64,000 bases of DNA from Chionoecetes opilio (GCA_016584305.1 JACEEZ010020921.1:20001-84000); one strand, 5' to 3'; positions 1 to 13,226 are shown, counted from the stretch's first letter. Notes: generated by a model from the sequence alone, not told the origin. Made by a program: numbers and translations.

Positions 1-3000
1 CGATAATGCAGGCTGCCCGCCCCAGAGTTCTGACTGCACCATTGCAATTAGGTCTAGGTGTGCAAATGCATTCGCATTTTGCCTCAAGATTTCTGATTGA
101 CACACTGAATGCCCATGGATTCTGTAGTTCATATTCAGAGGTGCAAAAATATGAACAGAGTGCAGCTGTCAACCAGGGATTGGACATTCCGGAGTTCCTC
201 CCTGGACAGTTTGTTCAATATGTGGCCGACAACGTGGATCATGACACTAGGACTCTTGACGGCTCTGAGACATTCCACGGAATGGGTATTATGGCAGTTG
301 GTAACAACCCAAATGTGATGGCACTCTGTGGTAAAACGTGTGTCTGGTGACAGCAAGAGGAGATCGCTGCAGTAGGACACATCAGCATTAAGAAATTCAT
401 ATCACTTGCTGATGAACCTGCTAATATCAAGTATGAAGCTCTACCAGAGGAACCCAAACACAGGAAAAGCCCCAAGGTAGATCTCCTGTGGAAAGCGTCC
501 CTGTCAGTCCGGTTACCAAGACCAGCATGGTCGGGATACATGCAAATGGTAAACAACGGAGACAACCCAGGACAGTCATCCACCATGTTCCTTCCCGTGG
601 TTGATATGAACCCGAGTGACATGACGTGTGTCAACTCAACTTTACACTTCGTTGCAGAGCATGCCAAGCGCTATGGAGCAACACTAGTGCTCACTTTTGA
701 CCAGCCTTTGTGGTTCAAGGCAACTGCAATTGTGGAAAGTGCTGGAGAGGACAGTGATCTACATCCGATTATTTAAGACTTGGGGATTTCACACACTAAT
801 GAGAGTGCTGGGTAGCATTGGACACTTGATGAGAGGAACAGGCCTTCAAGATACCTTGGAAGTGATCTTCGCTGGGAACACTGTTACCCATATTCTCACT
901 GGAAACGCAGTTGCTCGTGCCATTCGTGGTCATCTCCTTGTAGATTCCGTCCTTCACACACTTCTCTTGAGCAACCTGTTGGGGATCAAGTTGTCTTTAT
1001 CTAATGACAATGTGCCACTGGAATTGGAGACAATAGGGAACCTCTTTGATTATCTCCTCTCTGGTGAAATCACGCTCAATGATGTAGAGTCATCTTTGTA
1101 CCTGCAGGATCTACAACAAAAACTTGAGACACACAAGGACATGTTGGAATCGAGCTACCGTACTCTGCACGTCTGTGGCTGCAATACATGGAGATGATAG
1201 ACATCATGAGGTCATTCGTGCGATCAGAACGAATCGGAGATTGGTCCCTCCATCTGGAGACGTTGCAAGCCATGCTTCCGTACTTAGCTGCCCTCGGCCA
1301 TAACTTGTACACGAAGTCATTGCACCTCTATCTGCAGAAGATGACAAAACTGGAAGACACACACCCCAATGTCTACCAACAGTTCACCCAGGGACTACAT
1401 GTAGTCAGGAGGAGTGACCGCTTCTGGGCAGGGTTGTCTCCAGACCTGGTGATCGAACAGGCACTTATGAGAAGTCTGAAGACGAGTGGAGGTCTCACCA
1501 GAGGGAGGGGAATGATGGAAACCCAAAGACTGGTCTGGTGTCTTTCAAGGCCAGTCTGTGCAGAAGTAAACATGGCAATGCAAACAGCTTGACTCCATCA
1601 CATACCAGACGAGTGAACAGCATAAAGACCATATCACAAGACTCGCAAACAAGGGACAGTAGTGACTGTAGCAATTGCTGGTCCTTCATTGACTGGAGGT
1701 CTCCATTCGAAGCAGACTCATCCTCCGCAACATAGTCAGCGGAATCTCGGCTGGTTCCGAGGTTATGTGGATGATGCAAAAAGGATCGGATGACATTCTT
1801 AATGAAATGGTTGGACAACATGTGGTCAAGTACAGTTTCAAAAGGAAAGCCCAAGCTGTGACTTTTGACTCTAAGTCGGCAGTCAAGATAGGTAATGAGG
1901 AAGTACAGATTGATCCTCTTCTTCTGTTTCAACGACTCATCATTGCAGGATCTCAGGCAAATGATCTTCCGAATGCCCTCACCTATGAACTCTGCAACTA
2001 CCCACCTGCCTTGTTCGAAGGGAAGGAAAAGCTCCTGAAAGCTGTAAAGCCACAACTAGCTGACGCCATCTGGTCCGAGGTACCACACAACCCAGCACCA
2101 TGTAAAAATACCACATACGTCCTTGATGGAGGTGCTCTTCTCCATCGCATTCCATGGCAACTTGGTGAAACATACGACAAGATATTGCAGGACTATACCA
2201 GATATGTTACAAAACACTATGGTCAGGCAGTGGTTGTGTTTGATGGTTATGAGGCGGACCTTCACAAAAGACAGCACACATCAGCGCCGAGTGGATTGTG
2301 AGGGTAGGAAGGTGACATTCCATCTGTCCACGAAGCTCCAGTTAAAAAAGAAGGAATTCCTCTCAAATCAAGAGAACAAGCAACGCTTTCTTGAACTTTT
2401 GGGAGATGCCCTGGCCAAAGAAGGCTGTGAAGTTATCCATGCCAGAGGGGATGCAGATACTCTTATTGTCCAAACTGCAGTGAGAATCTCTGAGGACAGA
2501 GAAACTGTGTTAGTCGGAGACGACACAGACCTACTTGTTCTCCTCATCCACCTTGCAGGAGAAAACAAACATGAAATCCACTTCCGACCTGAACCAAAGA
2601 AAGGAGCAAAAGTCAGGTGCATGGGTGTTAATTCGATCAAGCATAAGCTTGGGGTCCAGGTTTGCAGGCATATTCTCTTTGTGCATGCTTTCTTGGGGTG
2701 TGATACCACATCCAGGGTTTTTGGGATCGGGAAGGCGGCAGGTTTCAAACTTATTCAAGACAGCGAGGCATTTCGGGAACAGGCGGAGGTGTTCAGGAGT
2801 AAAAGGGCAACAAAGGACGACATCATCACGGCTGGTGAGAAGGCAATGGCCATTGTCTATAAGTGGAACCCCAGCGACTCCCTCGATGATGTTAGATATC
2901 GCCGATTCCATGCCCTTGTCACCACGAGAAATAAGGCAGTTTTTCCTAATATGTTGCCACCAACATCAGCAGCTACGAAGTACCATAGCCTGCGTGTCTA

Positions 3001-3277
3001 CCACCAAGTCCAAGAGTGACAGGGGAACACACTGAATGCTGAAGACTGGGGATGGAAGCTCTCAGATGGAACGCTTAAACCAGTCATCTCTGACCGTGCC
3101 ACTGCACCACAATCGTTGTTGACTCTAGTAGTGCGGTGTGCCTGTAAGTCAGGTTGTGGGACGCTGCGCTGTAGCTGCCGCCGGCATGGGCTTCAATGCT
3201 CACCTGCTTGTTCTGGGTGCAGAGGTATTTATCAGAACAATGACTATGACAGTGCTGAGGATGGAGATGACAGCTAA
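1..3277 (+). pseudogene. XPG/FEN1-like nuclease plus CXC-tail protein, copy 1 (possible Academ-type transposon gene), 5' end outside window
   Basis: Seen: one long protein can be followed through several frames, broken by a TGA at about 348 and frame changes near 776, 1165, 1590, 2285 and 3020. In order it shows VADNVDHD (about 221-244), LTFDQPL (about 690), GGLTRGRGM (about 1487), then an XPG-like nuclease pattern: VLDGG (2119), VVVFDGYE (2230), GDADTLI (2447), VGDDTDLLVLL (2512) and GCDTTSRVFGIGKAAGF (2695). A Cys-rich tail (first Cys codon 3137) with CxC-x3-C spacing and an acidic end reaches a TAA at 3275. Known of the family: XPG/FEN1 nucleases use acidic residues in an N block (D..VFDG), an I block (E-A-D, D-D) and a GCD followed by G-I-G-K. 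Inferred: a dead copy of the same gene type as 14628-19476, with the same domain order but clearly diverged. I recall that some Academ DNA transposons carry an XPG nuclease and a Cys-rich zinc domain. A repetitive host gene family is the alternative. Confidence 0.7.
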
Positions 3278-3329
3278 ATCTGACTGAAAAGGTAACTGGG
3301 ATTAGGAGTTTTATTATATTATTATTATT

Positions 3330-3518
3330 ATTAAAATTAAATATACGGTCAGTTATATGCATTATTAATCCACCCAACATATACCCGATGTCTATCTCTG
3401 TCTGACGAAAGCGTTTTTGTAGACATGTGTTAAAAAATAATTGCAGACAGAGATAGATATCGTGTATATGTTGGGTGGATTAATAATGCATATAAATGAC
3501 CGTATATTTCATTTTAAT
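3330..3518. repeat. Near-perfect foldback (palindromic) element
   Basis: The arm 3330-3404 is repeated inverted at 3444-3518 with only a few mismatches and about 39 bases between. Both arms contain ATACGGTCA, ATGCATTATTAATCCACCC and TCTATCTCTGTCTG. It starts only about 50 bp after the stop of the XPG/CXC pseudogene. It could be an independent foldback MITE or belong to the end of that element. No clear target duplication was found. Confidence 0.85.
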
Positions 3519-4292
3519 CACCATCAGTATCGAGAAACAGCTCATCTCCGTCATCGCTGTCGACGCTCCTAACGTTAGTTAATTATTTGATTTCGAATTG
3601 ACATTTGTTCACGTTCTTACTCTGCTTTGCATCCCCGCTCATTTCACCCTTACATGCACTTCGGTCGACGCTCCACTGAACGTTTAGAAAGAATTACAAT
3701 GTTTTNTGCTGTGCCTGTCTGTACCTTGGTCGTCTAATCCTGAAATCCAAACGTTCAACCCTGAAAAAAATATTGATCCACTCAAAAGAATTTGTGGGAC
3801 TTTTAGTATATCATGAAGGATACCCTACTGATCAAATCCCAACAGGTTTCGTTTCTGTTGCAATTAGTGGTGGGTCCTGGTGTACATTTACTCGACTATA
3901 AGGCCTACTTACGTACACACATGTACAGGGTATACAGTTGTCCCAAAAGGATGTGGGTGTTAAGGCAGTCCTCATCCTGAGCATACTGAGTGAACTGTGA
4001 GCAAGATGACGCATACATATATGTTTGACTGACCATTGTGCACATCTATATCTAATCTACTATTTACATGATGCCCTATGCACAGGACACTAAAATGTCG
4101 TGACAAATATAATGATAACTGGCAAACATTTACACTTATCATAATCCTAGAATACGTTGGAGGTTTGTCCTACGCAATGCCTCATCAACGTTACCATTGT
4201 TAATCATCCAGATAATTTGTCCGTGAGAAGCATCAGAATCTCAATCTCAGGATGTGTGAAGGGTGGCAGAGAGGTACACCGCAGCATGTAAT
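3519..4292. other. Non-coding stretch, nothing recognised
   Basis: AT-rich sequence with only short chance ORFs. One unresolved base (N) at 3706. No repeat shared with the rest of the window was noticed. Confidence 0.5.
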
Positions 4293-4450
4293 GGTGTAAG
4301 GTGTGGGTTCTGAGCTGTAGGTAGTGGTGTAAGGTGTGGGTTCTGAGCTGTAGGTAGTGGTGTTAGGAGTGGGTTCTGAGCTGCATCTAGTGTTGTAAGG
4401 TGTGGGTTATGAGCTGTATGTAGTGGTGTAAGGTGTGAGTTCTGAGCTAC
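4293..4450. repeat. 33-bp minisatellite, about 4.8 copies
   Basis: Units start at about 4293, 4326, 4359, 4392 and 4425. Each contains GTGTAAGGTGTGGGTTCTG and GAGCTGTA with a few substitutions. Because 33 is divisible by three, it yields a spurious repetitive ORF on the minus strand. Confidence 0.9.
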
Positions 4451-4649
4451 TGACATAGCCTACATTTATTTTCATCCTCGGACACATTCAATCGCAGTTT
4501 CCAGTAATGAGACCCCAACCTTATGTTTCACACTGCTTGTGAAGACAGTGTTTATCCATTTGTTTATGTGTGTGCCACATTAAAAGTTTGTCTACAGTGC
4601 AACAGTTACATTGTGTGTCCTGAGCGGATAGTTTGCATATTTGTATCTA

Positions 4650-6440
4650 TCCTAACTTGATCTAACTAAATATAATCCTCATGGCAGCATTTTGCACCTT
4701 GTTCAAGTTTTTCCATCCTTCTTGAGCCAAGGCAGGAGAGGACAGGGCTGGGGTAATCTATCAAATATCTGACAGTGCTGATGTACATGATCCTCGGCAC
4801 AGGAATCCCGGCACCATTCCCACTCCAGGCCAGACCTCAACCAGCAAGAAATCTTTATTACTATTATTGAATATTGTGATAATATTTTCCGTTTTTTTTT
4901 TTGGATCCTTTTATCTTCTATAATAATATTTCTTCTTTTTCTTCTTCCTCCTCTTCCTCCTCCTCCTCCTGCGCATAAGGAAGAGAGAGAGAAAAAAAAC
5001 GCACAAGGAAGAGAGAGAAAAAAACAATTCAGAATTAAAATCATCCTTTCACACACATTGAGATTCATTAGTTGGAGTCACGCCTCACACTGCGTTACCA
5101 GATGGTTTAGCTCCCCATCTTTACTCTAAGCTGTGTATCCAACATGCATTCCTAGGTACTTATAGTATCTCACTTCTATGTTCTTGTTGTTGACAGTAAG
5201 GTCTTTGCTCCCTACTGCTCGACAATTAGATTCCGTCTTCTCTTCATTAAACACTAGACCCATTCTCTGGGTTATACTCGTGAACCGGTCTCTGGCAAGC
5301 AGCATATTATGCGTCTTTACTCTGAAGGAGAAAGTTTTCAGTATAAATCACATTATGAGCATTGTGAGAAAACTCTAATGAGGCAACTTTATTCATCAGA
5401 ATATTGAATAACATGGAGATTAACACACCACATTGCGGAGTACCAAGAATAAAGGCTTTCTGGTCAGACAGCGAACCCTGAAACAGGACTCTTCCCTTCC
5501 TATCATGCAGATCATCGCCTATCCAGTGAAGTAGCCTGCCACCCACACCCATAGCAGCAAGTTCATAGATAATAACTTCACCTATGGCATTGTCAAGATT
5601 GTCTTTTAGATATATAAATACGCGGCAGTAATCGAAGGCATGGGATAAACACCTTATAACAGGATCCACCGTCCGTTCCTTTCCCTTTAATAAAGCCAAA
5701 CATATTATTTTTGATGTTCTCGCTTACTTTATAGACTTATCTCTCCAACAGAACTCTCTCCATCATCTTAGAGAGGCATGTCGTCAATGATATATGTCTG
5801 TAGCCTCCACTGGTCTTAGGGGAAGGTATTATGGTTGCCTCCTTCCATGCTCTGGCCAGCATTCCTTCCCTAATACTCGTGATAAATAGTTATAATAATG
5901 CTCCATCGCTTATAGCAGCTAAGCAGTCATGTATGTCATAGCTAATACCATCAGCACCTGGAGCACTAGATTTCCCGTGTTGTATATCTCGTAATAATTC
6001 ATCTTGTGTAATACCCACATCTGTTTCATCCCCCATGTTTAAGGTATTAAGGATAGAGGCTCTCCTTTCATCCTCCTATTCTACGACAACATTATTTACA
6101 GTCTGAGGGAGGCTGTTAGCACTAGTCTCGAATCCCCACTTCATTATATGCTCATTAATTACCTTCTCTGTTTGTGGGTGTGCCATAACGTTAACTCTCT
6201 TTTCCCTAACTTTGTTAACTTCTCTCCTTATTTCAGAGATATTTTACAATTACCAATTTTGTTTGCAAATTGCTTCCTGTACTCTCCGCGTGTTTCCTTC
6301 CTCATGATCCTGCATATCTTAGCCGTCTCTCGGAGTGTGTTTCTGGTTGCAGCATCCTTTCCAGATTCTACATCATTCGATTTTCTATGCGCCACCCGTA
6401 ACATTCCCGAGGGTCCCTGCGTAAATATATAACGTTTATT
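4650..6440 (-). pseudogene. Non-LTR retrotransposon reverse transcriptase relic (I/Jockey-like)
   Basis: Read right to left on the minus strand. A linker-like block (about 6140-6430, TLRETAKICRIMRKETRGEY) is followed by an RT region with APGADGISYD (about 5950), KEATIIPSPK (about 5840), SLTTCLSKMMERVL (about 5770), HWIGDDLHDRKGRVLFQGS (about 5500) and GTPQCGVLISMLFNILMN (about 5400). Thumb-like sequence reaches about 5080. After an AT-rich, CT-rich interruption (about 4860-5060) a C-terminal block resumes with DYPSPVLSCLGSRRMEKLEQ (about 4700-4790). Stops and frame changes are scattered through it, so it is dead. The GTPQGGVL-type motif and FNILMN fit I/Jockey-group elements; the exact clade is not settled. 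Confidence 0.8.
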
Positions 6441-6611
6441 TTAACTCATAAGCGGAAATAAACAAAAAGGAAATCTTACTATGAAAGCAACCATTATAAT
6501 ATATACAACCTAATCCTAACTACTAACTGAGAGACAATGAGAGACAGACACACATTAATATATGAGTATGGGAGACACACCATTTAATATATACGCCATG
6601 ATAGTCGCAGC

Positions 6612-8180
6612 AATGTGGAGTCTTCAGGTAAGGTGAGTAGCTGCTTCCTAGTTGGAGTGCGGAAGCCACATACAGACTTGGCATAATTTATTGGAAGCCA
6701 TTCTTAACTCACGGTGGACCCTCCAATTTGGGCGCTTCACACCACTGGATTACGGGGCAGTGGATGCCGATCCTCCCATTGCCGAAACCGCACCCTCTCT
6801 TGACGAAGTCAGAGAGGCTGTAGCAAAGTTGAGGGCTGGAAAGGTAGTTGGTGTTATATCACTGTGGAGCTCCTCAAAGTTGGGGGTGAGGCCATGATCC
6901 GCGGGTTGTATGCTGTCCTGACTGCGGTGTGGCAATCAGGTCCCATTCCTCCTGACTGGAAAAGGGGACTGGTCGTCCCTATATGGAAAAGGAAAGGGGA
7001 CCGTCAAGACTGCGACAATTACCGCGGTATTACATTGCTCAGCGTGCCAAGGAAAGTGCTTGCCCATCTATTGCTGACACAGATCCGCAACCATCTTTTT
7101 TTTTTCTGCTGAAGCTTCAGATACCGCAGCAGTCTGGGTTCACGCCTGGTAAGTCAACAACGGACTGTATCCTAGCTCTTTGTGTCCTGGTGCAACGCCG
7201 ACGTTAGTTTCGACAGGGGATGCTTGCAGCCTATGTTGATCTCAAGAAGGCGTTTGACTCAGTGCATCGTGAGTCACTCCGAGATCTTCTGCGACTTGCA
7301 ACGGCAAAGTTGTAGATTAAAGTAGTTGTGGAGCATCCCTCGGCAACACCAAGATCACTGATCTTGTTTTTGTCGATGATGCAGTAATCTTTGCGGAGTC
7401 GTTGGAGGTACTGGTGATGGCTCAGGAGGCGCTGCACGAGGAGGCAAAGCCTTTGGGACTTAAGGTCTCCTGGCTCAAGACCAAGGTCCAGGTGTTTGGA
7501 GGCTTACTAGATGAAACAGTACGATCTGTTCATGCGTGCAGCTAGGACATTGAGATCTTGGAAAGTTTTACATACCTTGGTAGTGCAGTCCATAATAATG
7601 GCGGGTCACGTCAAGAAGTCTTACGGCGGATTGGCATAGCCCACGGTGTTATGGAATCGCTCGGCACAAGTATTTTGCGTTGTCGGTACCTGTGCAGAAA
7701 CACAAAAATCCGGATTTTCAAGTCGCTTGTGATCCCTGTCTTACTCTATGGTTGTGAGACATGGACACTAAACAGCGACTTGAAGAAGCGAATCAATGCC
7801 TTTTGTAATAAGTGTCTTCGCGCATAATCATGGGGTATCGCTGAGATGATTATGTGTCAAATCAGCGATTGAACAGTGAGACTGAATCGAGGCCTATTAC
7901 CTGCATAGTCCGTCAGCGCCAACTTAGGCTACATGAGCATGTGGCACGCTACCCTGAAACCGATCCTTCCCTTTGGGTTGTATATGTAAGAGAGAATCCG
8001 GCGTGGAGGATGCCAAGGGGGCGCCCACAAGGCTCGTGGCTGGGGCAAGCTGATGTTTCCTGTCGGGAGTTGCTTGGTATGGGAAGGGAGCCTTAATGGG
8101 GGCTCGCGCGTGGTGACCCCGGGAGTGGCGTCGTAGGGTGGGCGAGGCGACACGCCCCCCAGCGTATGCCCGTAATGATT
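6612..8180 (+). pseudogene. RTE-type non-LTR retrotransposon relic, same family as 26625-27655
   Basis: Seen: a pre-RT segment (6652-6897), an RT start with PPDWKRGLVVPIWKRKGD (about 6950) and NYRGITLLS (about 7018), then SGFTPGKSTTDCI (about 7135) and AAYVDLKKAFDSVHRESL (about 7228). About 7310-7345 the conserved block around the GVRQGC-type motif is missing and the text jumps to DDAVIFAESLE (about 7375), so part of the RT has been deleted. The C-terminal part (7558-8096) has YLGSAVHNNGGSRQEVLRRI, LLYGCETWTLNSDLKKR and RQRQLRLHEHVARYPETDP, and ends at ARND and stop beside an ATTGATTGATT tail. Several stops and frame changes are present. A fuller antisense copy lies at 26625-27655. Clade call (RTE/BovB-like) rests on the YLGS and LYGCETW tail and is moderate. 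Confidence 0.85.
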
Positions 8181-8422
8181 GATTGATTCTTAACTTCACC
8201 ATTTGATATATATTACAGATAAACCAGATCTTATGTGCTGAGTTGAAATATCACAGCCATAACCCCATAATCCATATTTTTTTTCAGATCAAATCAAAGT
8301 AGCATTTAATTGTTTTCAAAAATAATAAGTATTAACAGTTGTGGTCCTTATTCTAGTATTGTGTATTTTTTAGAGAATCCCAAGAGACTGTCAAATCAAT
8401 CAGTGAGGGGTGTGAGTGACGC

Positions 8423-9367
8423 AGGAAGCAGGGTGTGGACGAGGTCACCGTGAGAGATCACGGTGGCCTCGGTGTGGGCCCCTCAGGCAGTAATAGAGTG
8501 TCAGGGCAGCGTGTGGCTCTCTGTCTCCTGACTTGTCACCACTGTTGCAGGTGTTGAGGTCACAGTCCTGGCCGGCTGCTCCGCCCGACACTGACCCGGC
8601 TCGCTCCGGCATCCCCGAGGGTTCGCTTAGGACCGGCCGTCGCGTGTGCTGGCGATAGTATTGCTGTGCTTGAGGCTCTGGGGCCGGACAGCAGTATGAA
8701 TGGTCGGAAACAGCAGGGTCAGTCTGCCTCAGGTGTGGGGAGGCACAAGTGTGAGAGCAAGAATCAACTGGAGGCAGGCAGTTCAAGCCACAAAGCAAAC
8801 AGTGATTGATCTGAAGTGCCAGCAGTGTGACAAAACATTCAAATACAAGAGTGAGCTCAAAAGACATTTACTGACACACAGTGGTGTTAAAAATCATGAA
8901 TGTCTGGAGTGTGGGAAAAGGTTTTATACCAGTAACAGTCTCACCAGACACACCCTGATGCACAGTGGTGTTAAGAATTATGAATGTCTGGAGTGTGGGA
9001 AAAAGTTCAGTCACAAGTGTAACTTCACCACACACCCTGACACGCAGAAGTGTTAAAAATTATGAATGCCTGGAGTGTGGGAAAAGGTTTACTATTTGTC
9101 CTGACCTTAACCAACACACCTTTAGACACACTGGCTTGAGGGAGTTCAAGTGTGATATTTGTAAAAAATGTGTTTCAAGACAAAGGCTGATGTTGCCAGG
9201 CTTGTGAAGATCCACCATGTTTGAGGTGGTGCGTTGTGCGGACAAGTGTGGTTGTACCTGTGCCTGTGGGAGCGTGTCCTGTGTGGCAATGGGTGGTGAT
9301 GGTGGTGGTGGGCAGTGTGTTACATGTGTGGCTGCAGCCGTGCCCTTATGTTTTGTGAGGGAGTAAT
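8423..9367 (+). pseudogene. C2H2 zinc-finger gene, copy 1 (broken)
   Basis: A start at 8696 opens MNGRKQQGQSASG. A 4-bp TGAT duplication near 8808 then shifts the frame. In the shifted frame come CQQCDKTFKYKSELKRHLLTH, ECLECGKRFYTSNSLTRHTL and ECLECGKKFSHKCNF, a 2-bp loss near 9035, then ECLECGKRFTICPDLNQHTF and a final half finger CDICKK. Linkers read HSGVKN(Y/H), a variant of the usual TGEKP. Known: such proteins bind DNA in the nucleus. The 5' and 3' flanks match copy 2 (47226-47495 plus 52745-53409), so this is a gene duplicate and not processed noise: both keep the segment before an apparent intron acceptor TTGCAG/GTGNTGAGGTC, and a shared 3' region up to about 9400. At least three frame lesions make this copy non-functional. 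Confidence 0.85.
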
Positions 9368-10789
<1,422 letters not shown>

Positions 10790-11256
10790 TTATGCTGGGG
10801 TCACACATTCCCGTATATGCTCCCGTATGCTCCCGTACGAATGTTTATTGGTAGTTGGCAACCGATTACGTAAAACGTAAGGGCATATTACGCAAAACGT
10901 AAATGAAATTGTGTACAGTCGGGGGGGTTGGTACGCATGGCGGGAGTAGCCACGCGGGTCGGGGAGGCGGTTGGTGCGGGCGAGGCCGCGCGGTATGTTT
11001 TGAAATTCGAATCACAGTCGGGGCTCGCGCTCACGTATGTCAAAAGTCGGGAACTTTTACGACCGTCCGGCCCACCACGGCCGTCTGACGGGAGCAGCCC
11101 CGTCAGACGTAGCCGCTCGCCCGTCAGACGTGAGCTGCTCCCGTCAATCGTAAAATATTCCCGTCAAACGGGAAAGTTTACGTTCGTCCGGGCGCATCTG
11201 GCAACACCGCCGCACTGCGGGTTGGCGGGAAGACGCGACAACGTTGTACGGGGGGA

Positions 11257-11264
11257 TATATAAG
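11257..11264 (+). promoter_or_regulatory. TATA box of the MADF gene
   Basis: TATATAAG sits 136 bases before the ATG at 11400. About 30 bases downstream is TGCAGTCACAC, which could hold an initiator. A (CCCTG)n run (about 11363-11393) fills the leader just before the start. Confidence 0.6.
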
Positions 11265-11399
11265 GACCAGCGGGACACACTGCAGTCACACCTTTCACCA
11301 TACCGGAGCAACAACCACCACCACCTCCAGCCAACCCTGCCACCCTGCCACCCTCTGCACGCTGCCCTGCCCTGCCCTGCCCTGCCCTGCCCTGTCACC

Positions 11400-12589
11400 A
11401 TGTATACCAAGAAAAGCGGGAAGAAGGCCAGGAAGGTTTCCCCTCCCACCTTGACGCCTGCCACCTCTCCGCCTGCCCCCTCGACGTCTGCCACCTCAAC
11501 GTCTGTCACCTCACCGCCTGCCCCCTCGATGCCTGGCACCTCCAACTCTGCTGACCAGGAAGAATTGGTGATCAACCTCGCCGGCGAGAATGGAGAGGTC
11601 GTGGAGCAAGTCGACGATGAGGAAAGTGATGACGACGACGACGACGACAAGGACCCACCCCTCCACAGTCCGGCGTCGAACAGCCACAGCAACCACAACC
11701 GCGAAAACGGCGCCGGAAGAGCACCAACATTATCCTGACGGAGGAGACTGAGTGTATGCAGGGAGAGTGGCTGGAGTTCGAGGTGCCTTATCTATATGAT
11801 AAGGGTGATCCCAGGCACAAGCAGAAGGAACACATAGAACATGTTTGGGCGGAGAAGGCAGCCAGCATGGAACCCCCCATCACAACCTTGGACTTGATGA
11901 CGTGGTTCACCTCTCTCCGCTCCAGGTTCGGCAGGCTCACCAACCTGAAGAGTGGTGATGGGGCCAAAAGGTTGACGGAGAGGGAGAACTGGATAATGAA
12001 CATGTTCCAGTTCCTGAAGCCACACATCGTGCGGCAAAAGAAGCCCCGGACACTTGGTATGCCTCAGGTACGTTTATATTTTTTATGTTTTCCAACCCTT
12101 TCACTATTAAATCGACAACCACATCAATATTTTCCTGGCGAGCGATAGCAAGCCAAGAGGTTTGGCGTCCTCAGGACAGTGACAGGTTTTGTCTTTTTCT
12201 GAATTATTTTGCTTATAATGATGCCATTATTGTTTTCAATTTATCTTGTTCACCTAAGTTTATAATTACCTAACATTTTTGTTAATGAAACACATAATAA
12301 CACAAAGCAGTTTATTCATTTTATTTAAAGGTTACAAGGATGAATGGTTATGTTGAATGGTATTTTACAGTTGTTAAATAATGTACATGTTACTAATTAT
12401 ACATTCATGTCCCAACAGTCTGCTGCCCAAGCTGCCGAACCTGCTTCTGTTCCTGTGCCTGACCCCGCCCCAGCACCTGCCACAGACGATGTGGATGACC
12501 CCTCTGCCGGCAGTCAGGAGGACACCACCCCAGCCATCTCCATGCCTGCGCGGAAGGCGAAGCAGGGGAAGCCTCCTTGTTCCTCTTGA
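11400..12589 (+). pseudogene. MADF-domain DNA-binding protein of the Harbinger-type element, two exons, frameshifted
   Basis: ATG at 11400 lies in good context (CACCATG). Exon 1 (11400-12067) starts with a basic stretch (KKSGKKARK), then a Pro/Ser/Thr-rich repeat, then a run of Asp (about 11628-11650). The frame changes near 11690 and continues with RKRRRKSTN, the MADF/Myb-SANT-like domain (EVPYLYDKGDPRHKQKEHIE, VWAEKAASM, LMTWFTSLRSRFGRL) and RENWIMNMFQFLKPHIVR. The donor CAG/GTACGT is at 12067/12068 and the acceptor CAACAG at 12418. Exon 2 (12419-12589) keeps phase and gives a short Ala/Pro-rich tail with a TGA stop. Known: MADF or Myb-like proteins are the second protein of PIF/Harbinger elements and help bind the element's ends. 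The frameshift could be real decay, a sequencing error, or an unseen small intron. Confidence 0.75.
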
Positions 12590-13226
12590 TGGATGAAGTT
12601 TGCTATTGCAAGTAGTTTTAAAATTTCTATGTAGGAAAGGATCCATTTCATTAGCCGCGTGTTATGCCTGTTCTCCGGTTTGATTAGGGAGTTCACAAAA
12701 TTGAACTCCTCCGGGATGAATTCCGCGATGTTGTTCATGGTGCCGAGGAAGGAGTGGGAATGGGAAAGGTGTGGCCAGTCCTGCCCTTTTGTAGTTCCCA
12801 GATTCCAACCCAGACCTACGTGGTTGACAAAACTGTCTTTGTCTGTGTTTGGACAGACGGGGTGTGCCTACGATTGTCCGGAACCGGTCCAGGTAAGTCC
12901 TAAACAATCCCAAGACGTACGGCCTCAGCTACGCAGGTCTTGCGGGGGCGTGGCATGGGCGTGGCCTGTGTTCCCGCAAATTGGGCAGCCCATGCGGACG
13001 AACGGGGACATGCTTACGCAAGTCGCAAACACGTACGTAGTTCAATACGACTACATTGCGACTGACGTAACACTGGCCCCGTCACGGTACGTCTGTCGGG
13101 AAGTGCAATAGTCGTGGTTATACGGGCGTTCACGGCCGGACTACGTCCGTCAGAACACAAAATTGATGATTACGCCTGACGGGAGCTGTCGGGAGCAATA
13201 TACGGGAATGTGTGACCCCAGCATTA

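Larger units (their letters stand above)
10793..13223 (+). mobile_element. PIF/Harbinger-type DNA transposon, MADF-only, complete ends
   Basis: Seen: 25-bp perfect inverted ends. The left end 10793-10817 begins TGCTGGGGTCACACATTCCC and its reverse complement closes the element at 13199-13223. TTA is duplicated on both sides (10790-10792 and 13224-13226), which is the classic TWA target of PIF/Harbinger. Inside each end are many short CCCGT, CGTCAGACG and CGTCCGTC motifs in both orientations (10817-11200 and 12990-13195), likely binding sites for the accessory DNA-binding protein. The only gene is a MADF-domain protein (11400-12589). No DDE transposase was found on either strand, so it would need one in trans. 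The exact ends and duplication suggest a fairly young insertion. Confidence 0.9.

Noticed and set aside
8445..8867. Minus-strand ORF over the zinc-finger gene start
   Set aside because: Antisense of the duplicated zinc-finger 5' region; no motif.
12514..12913. Minus-strand frames in the Harbinger-type element as a possible transposase
   Set aside because: No DDE motifs and no recognisable Harbinger nuclease block; one frame overlaps the MADF second exon antisense.
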